Program-made: the position numbers and the translations under genes
The notes under the pieces: generated by a model
Seen by the model: only the letters and a program-made list of their open reading frames with translations
Database searches by the model: none
Told to the model about the DNA's origin: nothing
Assembly: GCF_910592395.1 (NCBI RefSeq)
Contig: NC_088320.1
Coordinates: 11,594,501-11,654,500 of the forward strand
Direction: 5' to 3'
Origin: Lineus longissimus
Lineage: Eukaryota; Nemertea; Pilidiophora; Heteronemertea; Lineidae
DNA: 60,000 bases
In this document: positions 21,560-31,320 of the stretch, in pieces
Layout: the number at the start of each line of letters is the position of its first letter
Numbering within the stretch: the first letter of the stretch is position 1

Positions 21560-21945
21560 CCTGAACTCTGCTCAACAAAACAAAAAAGGGCCCGATTCGA
21601 GAATTGGAGCCCTGATGAAAAAGCTATGCTTGCGGAGATGGTTGACGAAAACGCAGAAGGTGTGGGAGGGCATTGACCTTGCTGTCACTGCACTTGGGAC
21701 TAGCACCAGGAACTAGGACCAGTGCAGGGACAAGTGGCACAAGATGTGTACGAGTGGAAAAGAGTATGTATCCAAGAGGAAGAGAGCGGCCAGTAAGACT
21801 GGGGGTGGCTCAGCTATGGAAGATGACACCGAGGACCCTCTTTTGGAGAAGGTAGGTGCCCTCCACAAAGACAATCCATCTTGGTGTGGCATTCGAGGAG
21901 GGAGTGAGACTGGCCCCACATCATCATGCACATCATCATCATAAG
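21560..21945 (+). pseudogene. Harbinger Myb/SANT-like DNA-binding protein, broken
   Basis: Joining frames by eye shows the usual block order of the Myb-like protein encoded by PIF/Harbinger transposons. The order is RARFENWSPDEKAMLAEMVD, then VWEGIDLAVTALG, then DQCRDKWHKMC, and finally KTGGG with EDPLLEKV and DNPSWCGIRGG. One frameshift near 21650 and one in-frame TAG at 21714-21716 break it. In intact elements this protein binds DNA and helps bring the transposase to the nucleus and the element ends. The transposase gene itself was not found here, so the copy is a remnant. Confidence 0.7.
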
Positions 21946-22109
21946 CAACAGTCCTACCAGCACCTCGTCCAAGTCCACAGGCCTCAACATCAGCCACTGC
22001 AGCAGCCAAATCTGGTGAGTTTCTTCAGGTTTTTATTAAAATTGGCCTGCAAAAGGCTAGCCAATGCATGCATTGAACACTTGAAATACATTGCCACGTA
22101 CATGATGTA

Positions 22110-22265
22110 TGTAGCATGTACAGTGCAGTACAGTGCAGTACAGTGCAGTACAGTGCAGTACAGTGCAGCACAGTGCAGCACAGTGCAGTACAGTGCAGTA
22201 CAGTGCAGTACAGTGCAGTACAGTGCAGTACAGTGCAGTACAGTGCAGTACAGTGCAGTACAGTG
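22110..22265. repeat. 10-bp minisatellite (TACAGTGCAG)n
   Basis: About fifteen uninterrupted units of TACAGTGCAG with two TACAGTGCAG-to-CACAGTGCAG variants. The frames on both strands are open only because the 10-mer contains no stop in these phases. They are not genes. The stretch 22266-22690 after it holds nothing recognisable apart from poly-A runs. Confidence 0.9.
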
Positions 22266-22700
22266 ACAAAAAGCGTCTGCTATTTTGACCCAATTAACAT
22301 TGGCACAGGGCCATAACCTGGCAGACATGGCAGATGGCCGCCTCCATTTTCACAAGCATGGGCTGTTCAACTGGCATCCAAAAGTGAGCCGTTGCAGCAG
22401 ACAATAAAATCATGACAATCAAGTATCAACATCACTATGATCACCTGACTATGCCTAAGAATATCCACTAAGTCATTATCCATGACCAACACCATTTGAG
22501 CAGAAATATCACTTTTATGTCACCAGTTTTGGGCACACACTCAGCCATGTTACAACTGGTCGAGAGCCGATTTTATTTCATGCATATGGGATGCCTTCAA
22601 AAAAAATGATAAAAGAAGATCTCACCATTTTTTCAGAATATGCCTACTTAAAAAAAAAAATACCAGAAATCTTTAAAAAAAAAAATCGCAAATGAATGGT

Positions 22701-22736
22701 ATCAGGTCCCCTCCGGATCATGGGAGGGGACCTGAT
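22701..22736. repeat. perfect 14-bp hairpin
   Basis: ATCAGGTCCCCTCC, an 8-base loop GGATCATG, then GGAGGGGACCTGAT. The stem is perfect. It sits between poly-A runs and a G homopolymer (about 22776-22784). Its role is unknown. Confidence 0.7.
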
Positions 22737-22794
22737 AACATTCAGTTATTGGTGGGGGCATGTCCTGGGAGAGGGGGGGGGGTCAAATGAGTGG

Positions 22795-22928
22795 CCTCTA
22801 ACCTCTTTTCAACAACCAGTGTTAATGGTGCTGGAAAATCTGAATTACTACCTGGAATAATTATAGTGTAAAAGAATCGCACTCTTGGACGTAACTGGTC
22901 GCCTTGGATCGAATATTGTGGTGGTTTC
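22795..22928. repeat. short copy of the 3' module shared with repeats A and C
   Basis: CCTCTTTTCAACAACCAGTG through GTAAAAGAATCGCACTCTTG to GGATCGAAT matches the module at 25386-25700, 30612-30925 and 49290-49604. It lacks the outer part of that module and runs directly into the LINE at about 22930. Confidence 0.65.
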
Positions 22929-22929
22929 A

Positions 22930-24074
22930 ATGTTCCAAATGTTACTCTCTTTTGTCAATCACTTAAATTGTCTTGGATCAAACGGCTGATTAAGCTTGAC
23001 AAGGTTACCCCCTGGAATACTTTACTGGTGTCCACTCTAGAGGATTATGGTGGACACTTTATCTGATATAGTAATGGTAACAATTCCTCGTTTTTATCCA
23101 AACTTAACCCCTTCTGGAAGGATGTTTTCGGTGCTTGGGTGTCGCTGGTCAGTAGTGAAATAGATCGCAACTCAAATAATGAGGACATTTTAAAGCAGCC
23201 ATTATTTCATAACAAATATATCAAAATCAATGGGAGGAGTATATTTTACAAAGGCTGGCACGAAAGTGGTGTACAATTTATTAATCAAATTATAGATGAC
23301 GATGGTAACTTTCTCACTTGGGAAAAGCTCTCACCTGAATTTACGGGTAATGTACACTTTCTGCAGCACAAGGCTCTGGTTGATGCCATACCAAAGAATT
23401 GGAAAAAGCGTATAAAGGAAGGCGGATGTAAACTGGTCGAATTTATGCCGGTAAATATTGCTGCTATCAAAAACTGTGCTAAACCAACTCAAATATATTA
23501 TAAAAGGGTGATCAAAATGTATGCAACATGTCCGGATAAATCACAACGCAAATGGGAAAACTTATTTGGAGAGGACATTGATTGGTCATCAATCTATTCA
23601 ATTCCATTCATTTGTACGAGGGAGACCAAATTGAGATTTTTCCAGTTAAAAATACTGCATCGTATTTTGCCCACCAATGTCCTCTTGCATAAATATGGCA
23701 TTAGCGAATCCAGAATGTGCAGCTTCTGTGGCTTTTACACGGAAACTTTGGAACATGTCTTTTTTGAGTGTACCCACGCAAAGTCAGTATGGTTGCGATT
23801 GTCAGAGTGGCTCTCGGATCATGGCGAACAATTTCTACCAAATCTCCGAGAAGTAATTCTGGGAGATCCTCGTTCATCGGAACTGGTCCAGCATATCAAT
23901 TTAATTGCAAAACAATTCTTGTATCACTGTAAACCCAGACAATCGCAACCATTCTTCAGAAACTTATTATCAATGATACGGTTCACGTCGAGAGTAGAAA
24001 AGATCAATCTCAGACACGATAAGTTCATGATGAAATGGGGCCTTCTCATAGATGCCCTGGAAAATATAGCATAA
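22930..24074 (+). mobile_element. L1/Tx1-like LINE, 3' part of ORF2 with zf-RVT domain
   Basis: The main frame (23139-24074, 311 residues) is the C-terminal part of an L1/Tx1-type reverse transcriptase. LRFFQLKILHRILPTN is followed by a zinc-finger block, CSFCG...LEHVFFEC (C-x2-C-x8-H-x4-C), then KSVWLRLSEWL. This is the zf-RVT domain. The same frame extends upstream to about 22930 with one in-frame TGA at 23064-23066. That part includes LSWIKRLIKLDKVTPW and NPFWKDVFGAW, also typical of this clade. The polymerase motifs are missing, so the copy is 5'-truncated. The single stop and long open frame suggest a fairly young copy. Confidence 0.85.
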
Positions 24075-24134
24075 CATACACTGTACATTTCGTCGAGTAA
24101 TTGCACGCTGACCCACTTTTGCCTTGTTATCTGT

Positions 24135-25087
24135 GGCTTACTGGACTTTGCGCAATATTTCGCCAAAAAGTATTCTACGCAACGGTCCCCAGGTGACTTT
24201 TCCTATTCATAATACACAGCCTGTCCATCCTAGATCGTGGTTACATGGGGAGTAATCGTTGTAAAATTAGGCCAAACGCAAAGACAGTTAACCCGGGTAC
24301 CACTATGTTCCACGATGCGAACAAGCCGTGTAAGTCATTATCAGAATTTTTTTCATTGAACATTTGCGGGTACAGCGTCACAGGGAGCAGCATTGAACGG
24401 TAAACAGGTTAACATCATATTCAGACAGCGGCTTGTAACGGCCATACAGGAAACGATTCGTATCAACAAAACTACGGGCCGTATCGTCTGTTTCATGTTT
24501 TTTTTGCATTACGCCCCCTGGTGCCAAACAAAGAATACTTTTGAAACGAAATTTGGTGTGAATTTGTAAACAAAGTTTTAAGTCCAGACCTCAAGCGGTT
24601 ACGGGTACATACTACATTGCACTAATGCATTAAAAAGTTGAATTGGTCAAGTTTAGCGCCCCATAGATTTTTCCCAGACGTGCTGATGAAAATCAATTTC
24701 CGGCAGGTAATACAGCCCGGGGTTAGATCTTCAAACCATAGAAATTTGGTTGTGGACTGACCGTGATAATTACCGGGTTGGGGGTCTGAAGTTTTGGGGG
24801 TCATTTCCGACCATTTGTGACCGGTGAATCGACTTTTCAGCCAACGAGGGGTTAATTTGGCCATTGGGACCACAAAACTTAGGCTCCTAAACTGAAACGT
24901 CGTCATCGTTTTCTTCTAATGGAAAGGAAATTCATGACTTTGATTTTTAAAAACACGTATTCATAATGGAAAATACATCCATACTGGTGACCGACACCAT
25001 GTATCGAACTTGACGTACCGGGGTAAAACATAATGGTCGCTCCCCCATTTCGCTCGTTTCGTTTCGCTGCGCAAAGTCCAGTAAGCC
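24135..25087. mobile_element. 953-bp non-autonomous DNA transposon, 20-bp TIRs and 9-bp target duplication
   Basis: The left end GGCTTACTGGACTTTGCGCA (24135-24154) is the exact reverse complement of the right end at 25068-25087. Exactly outside both ends stands GTTATCTGT (24126-24134 and 25088-25096), a perfect 9-base target duplication. A 9-bp duplication fits MULE (Mutator-like) or Merlin-type elements. No transposase frame exists inside (the ORF at 24622-24906 has no motif), so it is non-autonomous. Perfect ends and an intact duplication suggest recent insertion. Confidence 0.85.
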
Positions 25088-25115
25088 GTTATCTGTAGCC
25101 GCAAAAGGAATTTAT

Positions 25116-25237
25116 TAGTGAGGTTTCGAAACCACCCGGTTAGGCCCTACGACGACGTTTATCTATTCTTCGGGTGAACTCACACAATAGATAAACGTCG
25201 TCGAAAGGCCTAACCGGGTGGTTGCGAAACCTCACTA
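25116..25237. mobile_element. fold-back element of about 120 bp
   Basis: The arms 25118-25167 and 25186-25235 are 50 bases each and pair with about three mismatches around an 18-base loop. The arm starts GTGAGGTTTCGAAACCACCC and ends GACGACGTTTATCTATT. TA stands on both sides (25116-25117 and 25236-25237), as expected for a TA target duplication of Tc1/mariner-type MITEs. It lies only 20 bases from the target duplication of the 953-bp element. A structured-RNA origin cannot be excluded. Confidence 0.75.
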
Positions 25238-25385
25238 CAATACCCCGAACCGTTTTGAACAACAAGGTCGCCATCTATCGTTTTATATTGTAACAATATT
25301 ATGTACTTGCATGCCCTCTTATTCTGTAGAACTTCATGTAACAGTTGTGTTTTTGGTGAATAAAATTATCAATTACAAAAAAGTT

Positions 25386-25700
25386 TCAAATATTGTTGAT
25401 CAGAGAACAATATCCCAGTAAACTCGGAAAATTAGTTATGCCGAGAACGACAGAGGGTCCCAAAAATATGTAAGGTGTCCAAAATATGTAATATGTCAGT
25501 GGTGGTGTTGGTGGAACCACTCTCCCTCGAGCCATTAACCTCTTTTCAACTACCAGTGTTAATGGTGCTGGAAAACCTGAATTACTACCTGGAATAATTA
25601 TAGTGTAAAAGAATCGCACTCTTGGACGTAACTGGTTGCCTTGGATCGAATTCTGTTCATTTTAGTTACTCATATTCATTAAGACGTATGACTATAGATC
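25386..25700. repeat. isolated copy of the 3' module of repeats A and C
   Basis: From TTTCAAATATTGTTGATCAG to GACTATAGATCTT this matches 30612-30928 almost base for base, then both diverge. In the other copies the end of the module (AAGATCTATAG on the other strand) forms the last codons of the gene family seen intact at 34204-35310. The module is therefore probably 3' flanking sequence of that gene family. The open frames on the minus strand here are a consequence of the repeat. Confidence 0.7.
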
Positions 25701-25739
25701 TTTACTATGGAATGCCAAAGCGGAATAAACTCAACACAA

Positions 25740-26105
25740 GAAAATATCTCAAGATATTCTAAATTCTCTACCAACAATCATGAACTTCAACCAAAACTTT
25801 AAAGAAACACCCTCAAAACAAAAAAAGACGCAAGAAAGAGGAAACACCTCAAGATAAAAAAAACCTCCCTCAAAGAAAAATAATTCGCCTCAACATTAAA
25901 AAAGTCCCTAAAGGCAAAAAATCCCCTCAAGATATAAAAAACTCCCTCAAGAAAAAGAATTCGCCTCAACATTAAAAAAGTCCCTCAAGATATATAATTT
26001 CCCTCAAGATATAAAAACTCCCTCAAGAAAAAAAATTCCCCTCAACATTAAAAAAGTCCCTCAAGACAAAAAATTTCCTCGAGATATAAAAACTCCCCCA
26101 AGACT
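25740..26105. repeat. CCCTCAAGA-rich minisatellite with strand asymmetry
   Basis: Units of about 17-22 bases built on CCCTCAAGA followed by an A/T-rich spacer (TATAAAAACT, AAAAAATT, CATTAAAAAAGT) repeat about 15 times. A higher-order pattern of about 80 bases is visible between 25870 and 26095. The plus strand is almost free of G. No coding capacity. Confidence 0.75.
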
Positions 26106-26149
26106 CAAGTGACCAGGATCAAGAACCACGTGACACGCATAAATCCCTG

Positions 26150-26410
26150 ATGTCAGACGTCGGCGTGCGAGCTGTCAGCTTTGACATTTTGAGGACGGCG
26201 AGGCAGCACATGCAGCAGGCTGAGCTTGATCGACTCTTCCAGGACTCTCAAATGGAGGCTCTGTTAAGAGATCTCCTATGGGCGGTTATTACCGCAAATA
26301 AAGACAAACCAAAGCAAAGACACTTGTGTAGCATATCAAGGACACGTAGATTGATACTCCTATGTGTGCCACATCAAAGACATCTGGACCATACACCACG
26401 TCAAAGATAA
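26150..26410 (+). other. 86-codon open frame, unrecognised
   Basis: It starts at an ATG with MSDVGVRAVSFDILRTARQH and continues with MQQAELDRLFQDSQMEALLR. This part looks helical and protein-like, while the C-terminal third (after KPKQR) looks random. It might be the 5' exon of a gene or a captured piece next to the outer end of repeat A. No domain recognised, no clear donor and no duplicate elsewhere in the window. Confidence 0.25.
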
Positions 26411-27004
26411 CGATGCGAAGTCAACAGGCTCAAACCGGTCCCAAGATGAACGAAGAAGCTAAAGGTTAATTTTGTTACATTTTAATGGAAAAAAATTGGA
26501 GTGGTTCCATCTAAACTACCTCAATGTGTCAAGAATAGAATTCAGCGTAAGAGGTTGCTACATGCACTTAACTCATTTTTGACCAAATTTTCGCTTCGGC
26601 GACTCATGGTTCTCACCGCCTCAATTGCTGATGCTTTCGTGTTGTTCCTAAAGTAAAGTTCAATCGGGGTTGATCGACTTCCCAGGATTGTAGCTGACAC
26701 GAGGTCGAGTTACAGTTTGTAACCGCCGCCGTATACGTACAGACGCACACAGCCACGACGAGTAACAGCACAATATGGCTTCGGATCTAGTAGACTGCAA
26801 GCCATACATGCCATAATCACATTGAAACCTTAGACATTAGATATTACGAGTATTTGCTATGGAAATGTGCTAACTCTATGTGTTAGTGTTTAAGCTAAAC
26901 TTCCTACAACACACCCATTCAAACCAAACATTAACCCCTTCACACCAACACTCATACTGACACACTGACAACCATAGTTAGAAATGACGCGTTTTGTGAC
27001 AAAT

Positions 27005-27460
27005 GTTTAGAAGTAGAAAGTGTTCGGCCCTGTTGTATCCTGAGGAATTTTGTAATATGTTATGGTGGCCTCAACCGTCAACAGCTGAGAGAATAAAGCG
27101 TATAATCAAATCATTATTCCCCGAACATTCTATCCAATGACATTTCAACTTTCTACACCCTATTCAAACAAACGTATCCCGCACAGCAACCAAATTATAT
27201 GCACGGGTGAAGCCTCATTCTGTTAGAAGCTACACAGAGCAATGTTTTGAAGTCTCCTCTAGCGAACTATGTTGTGAGTCAAAGCGCAGAACTAATGTAA
27301 TTCCGAAAGTGGTGATTCTCTTGACCTGTGAAATATCTTTTTTTGAAGTACAAAACCATTTCGTTTGATTTCTGCCGGTGTGGTATACCACAAGCAAACC
27401 GCTCGACCCGCAGCCTAAAGGTTTTCCAAGCCAATGACCACTACTCGGGTGTGGTCTGAT
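27005..27460 (+). pseudogene. broken copy of the 148-codon frame of repeats B and D
   Basis: The DNA matches 37875-38321 at about 95 percent by eye (TTCGGCCCTGTTGTATCCTG ... ACTACTCGGGTGTGGTCTGA) but lacks its first codons. The frame is broken by substitutions and small indels. One example is the extra T in TATCTTTTTTTGAAG near 27337. This shows that the frame is not under strong constraint across copies. Confidence 0.5.
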
Positions 27461-27839
27461 ATATATCTCTTGAAATCGATCCCGTGCGGTTTTGTGTATG
27501 AAACCTCCGAAAATCAGAAATCAAACCATGTAAACCATGATAACCGAGTGAGCCCATAAAAAATCATACAGATTCCAGACAAAATTTCCCGCTATTTAAA
27601 AAAAGGACTGACTGAATCTGGATAGTGAGTTCTTGCCTGATACCGTAATAAGATCCAGCCCACCAATCATCAGTCTGGAAAGTGCAGATATATCTCTGGG
27701 CTACTACTCGGGAATCTCCTTTGACATGGAGGACCAGAAAAACAGAATACCTCTCGATCAATTATCTACCACGTATACCATTGGGAGAAACCAATGGTGT
27801 TTTACACTGTCACTTGGTTGCTCAAAAAGCTACACGTAC

Positions 27840-28094
27840 CTTCTTCTGGTATACCCGTGAACCCATTTGACGACACGCCACCACCCTCTCCATACACGTG
27901 GCCTTCTTTTCACTCAGATGACAGAGAAACCGTGCATCAACGTGTAGCGCGGCTACTGTTAAACAGTCCGGATTGATACACAATAGAGCACACGCTAAAA
28001 GAGAAATAGCATCGTAAGTGCCTCCATCTGGCTGGCCGATGCCGATGTTAAAGACAACTATAGTGAACTCTACACTGTGTGCAAGCGCCGCCAT
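27840..28094 (-). other. exon-like 85-codon segment, copy in A
   Basis: On the minus strand, ATGGCGGCGCTTGCACACAG starts an open frame of 85 codons that ends ...CAGAAGAAG directly before GTACGTG, a perfect splice donor. The protein begins MAALAHS, has GIGQPDGGTYDAISLLACAL in the middle and ends GSRVYQKK. GACATGGCGGCG resembles a YY1 site overlapping a start codon, common in TATA-less animal promoters. I infer a captured first exon. The protein is not recognised. Six copies occur in this window and all remain open. This copy differs at several codons (for instance Val for Ala at residue 8 and Asn for Asp in the IGIG region). Confidence 0.45.
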
Positions 28095-28645
28095 GTCTAC
28101 CAAAGCCACCGAACATTAAAAAAAACTCATAAATCGAGCGATCACCTAGCACTGTAAGGTAACGCTGTTAAACGTCATAATTGATCTGTTTGTCTGCAGC
28201 AAGATGTCTTAACATGCCGTATTCAATATTTTGCGACCACTGCGCTGATGATTCAGGGTTATCTAAGGCACATCGGATCGGATCTTCGCAGTCCAGGTGT
28301 GATGAATCCCATGTTTTGTTTAATTTCTTCCCTATATTAATTGGTGAGTTTATTGTGAGTCAATTGAGCTATGTAATCTAAGATCAGAATCATGTAACCA
28401 TAACCATGGTCATAATGTTATCCAAGATCATAGTGATGTAATATGGAATCAGTTAGAATCAGGAATGAACATTCATGTAGGACTGGACAATAGTGCAGAT
28501 CAATGACTTTACAATGACTTAACAATGACTTGACAATGGCGAGTGATTGGGTGATCTATGGTTGTTGGTGTGTGCCTTTGGCGAGGACTCAGAAAGACTC
28601 CAAGGAAAGCAGTTGGTTATGCTTGCCTTGTGATTTGAATTGATT

Positions 28646-29036
28646 GGAGCTCCAGAATCCCTTTTCGAGGAAGCTGTTTATCGAATCCGGACTTTTCGGT
28701 TCGGGAATTATGATCGCCTGGCGTTGGTGCCGAATGTGTCGAATTGGAGCTCCAGAATCCCTTTTCGGGGAAGCTGTTTATCGAATCCGGACTTTTCGGT
28801 TCGGGAATTATGATCGCCTGGCGTTGGTGCCGAACGTGTCGAATTGGAGCTCCAGAATCCCTTTTCGGGGAAGCTGTTTATTGAATCCGGACTTTTCGGT
28901 TCGGGAATTATGATCGCCTGGCGTTGGTGCCGAATGTGTCGAATTGGAGCTCCAGAATCCCTTTTCGGGGAAGCTGTTTATCGAATCCGGACTTTTCGGT
29001 TCGGGAATTATGATCGCCTGGCGTTGGTGCCGAATG
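28646..29036. repeat. 100-bp minisatellite, four units (copy A)
   Basis: GGAGCTCCAGAATCCCTTTT begins units at 28646, 28746, 28846 and 28946, exactly 100 bases apart and nearly identical. Each contains CCGGACTTTTCGGTTCGGGA and GCCTGGCGTTGGTGCCGAAT. The units are GC-rich and CpG-rich against an AT-rich background. Long open frames on both strands arise because the unit lacks stops in most phases. They are not genes. Confidence 0.9.
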
Positions 29037-30927
29037 GAGTCGTCGCTGCAGCTGTGAAACGCACACATATACGTATTCGAATCGGAACGCCTAAATTCCG
29101 TATTCTTATTGGGAACGGATAGCCTAAGTCCGTATTCTCATAATTGCCTCTTAACCCTTTACACCTCTGTGTCGCCATATCTGGGCCCTTACTCGGAACT
29201 GGACATTTTCTCAGTTATACTTGGAATTCATCTTTGGAACTGCACCTTTTTCTCAGTTACCCTGTGAACATTGCCGTGTGAACTTTGCCCTTGTGAACTG
29301 AAGGGACTGAACTGAACATTGCTACACTTTGCTACACGAACTCTCATGACTAATATATGCTTTATTTCAGCAGATGGCTATATAAATATTGTACATAATT
29401 TTCTCTTATAATAAACTCTTTGTTATTTTGATATAGGTGTTCAGCTGTTTTAACAGAGAGGTACCAGTGCCTTAAAAGCCGCTACGTCACACCAGGCTAT
29501 TGTTCATATTATCAATATAGATTAATCTACACTGGATATTATATGTATGCACCACAATCATGGAGAGTCTGGCTGAAATAAAAAAAAAGAGCGTTCCGCC
29601 TGACAAAAATGTGTTAACTGTAACAAAACGATATCTCAAGTCATTTATCATCCTCACACATCAAACGAATTCAGTGATTTTGATATAATGGTACGTTTGA
29701 CATCAGGACAGTTGTGTCTTACATTTCAAATGACAACTTCACAAAACTGCATCGAATATAGACATCAAGACCCCTACCTGGCTGACGGTGGTTGCAAAGC
29801 AGAAGCAGTGTAAGGTTAGTCAAAAGAGGTACTAAAAGACTGGACAACATCATCCTGCAGGACCGTGCTGAAAGCAACCGATAAAGAAGCTCTCTTCGGA
29901 GAATTTGCTGGAATGATCAAGTTCCAAATGACAGAGCACACAGGACCTATCGCCAATACTTCACCGTCATCGCTCGCTCACGGGGTAGAATGATAATGAT
30001 GAGGAACCGACGATGATATTTACTTTATTAGCTCTCACTCTCATGAAATACAGAATTGGTTTCGAACTGAAAGAGTAGCACAATACAATCTACGGAACAA
30101 TAACAGTTGTCAAACGGCGTGATCCTGACCGTTATGGATAGCATGGGTAAGATCGATTCTTATGACTGATGATAGCTGCTGGCTTAATGATTTTATTTAT
30201 TGTTCTCCGTTACAAAACCAAACCTTAAAGGAACTCTATAGGAAGTAGCTAGGTCGGCAAGATAAAATCACAAGAAGTCGCCAATAGGAGTCTCTCACAT
30301 CTCACAGTACGTCAAAACTATTCGTGCTTGTAGGAGGCATATATTTAGTGCTGAATCTAACATGACCCAGAGCCCTTACCTGCTTACCGTGTATATAGTC
30401 ACCTGAAGATAGTCAATTTGACCCGCCTGCTCCTGCCTATAGTCCCCCTTTAAGCAAAACGTATATAAGTGACAACACAAACACATTAGATGAATAGTTC
30501 ATCGTATGGTTGGTTTGAGTCAAAAAAACATGATATGTAATATAAAGTAAGTGTGCTGGCAAGGCGAATTTGTTAGTTATCAACTAGTAGTATCAATTAG
30601 TTGTATCAGTTTCAAATATTGTTGATCAGAGAACAATATCCCAGTAAACTCGGAAAATTAGTTTTGCCAAGAACGACAGAGGGTCCTAAAAATATGTAAG
30701 GTGTCCAAAATATGTAATATGTCAGTGGTGGTGTTGGTGGAACCACTCTCCCTCGAGCCATTAACCTCTTTTCAACTACCAGTGTTAATGGTGCTGGAAA
30801 ACCTGAATTACTACCTGGAATAATTATAGTGTAAAAGAATCGCACTCTTGGACGTAACTGGTTGCCTTGGATCGAATTCTGTTCATTTTAGTTACTCATA
30901 TTCATTAAGACGTATGACTATAGATCT

Positions 30928-31320
30928 TAGCAGTTAGGGGTATACTCCGGCCACTAACTATATTCCTTCTAGGCCAGCCAACGAATTCACCATCCTTGTT
31001 TGGATAGAGAACAACATAAAAAAGCTGGCTGGAAAGGATACCAGTAACCTCATTTAGCCACTCCCACTAGTAATAAATTTGTTTTTGATTTTAACCACCT
31101 TTTTTTCCCTCGTTACCATGGTTACCGATTTCGTACATATTTAGATACGTCCCATTCACCTCGTGTGTTTTACGAAATTGATCGTGTTTTTTTGTCAGCT
31201 TCAACTATTAGGTAATTTTTCCCAAGGGAATAGGCTTTCGTTAGATTGACACCTGAACCATACGTCATTGAAGACCTCCATCTTTGTTTTGTCGCCGATG
31301 AGAGTTGTAGATTCGGTGGT
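30928..31320 (-). pseudogene. truncated copy of the 368-residue gene family (copy A)
   Basis: On the minus strand this aligns with the last 125 or so codons of the intact frame at 34204-35310. Examples are GACCTCCATCTTTGTTTTGT (31270 and 34559), GCCACTCCC followed by ACTAGTAATAAATTTG, and GAATTCACC with its neighbours. Frameshifts and stops are present, and the 5' two thirds is missing. It is directly followed by the 3' module at 30612-30925. Confidence 0.65.

Noticed and set aside
21856-22328. Open frames of 66-136 codons on both strands over the 10-bp array
   Set aside because: They follow from translating TACAGTGCAG repeats, which contain no stop in these frames.
28181-28381. 66-codon frame MICLSAARCL, open in five repeat copies
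   Set aside because: It lies upstream of the exon-like segment on the other strand, has no motif, and is shortened or altered in some copies. Best explained as shared repeat DNA.
28644-29122. Several 86-92 codon frames across the 100-bp minisatellite, repeated in B and C
   Set aside because: The unit length is not a multiple of three and all phases are open, so the frames reflect repeat composition and not a gene.
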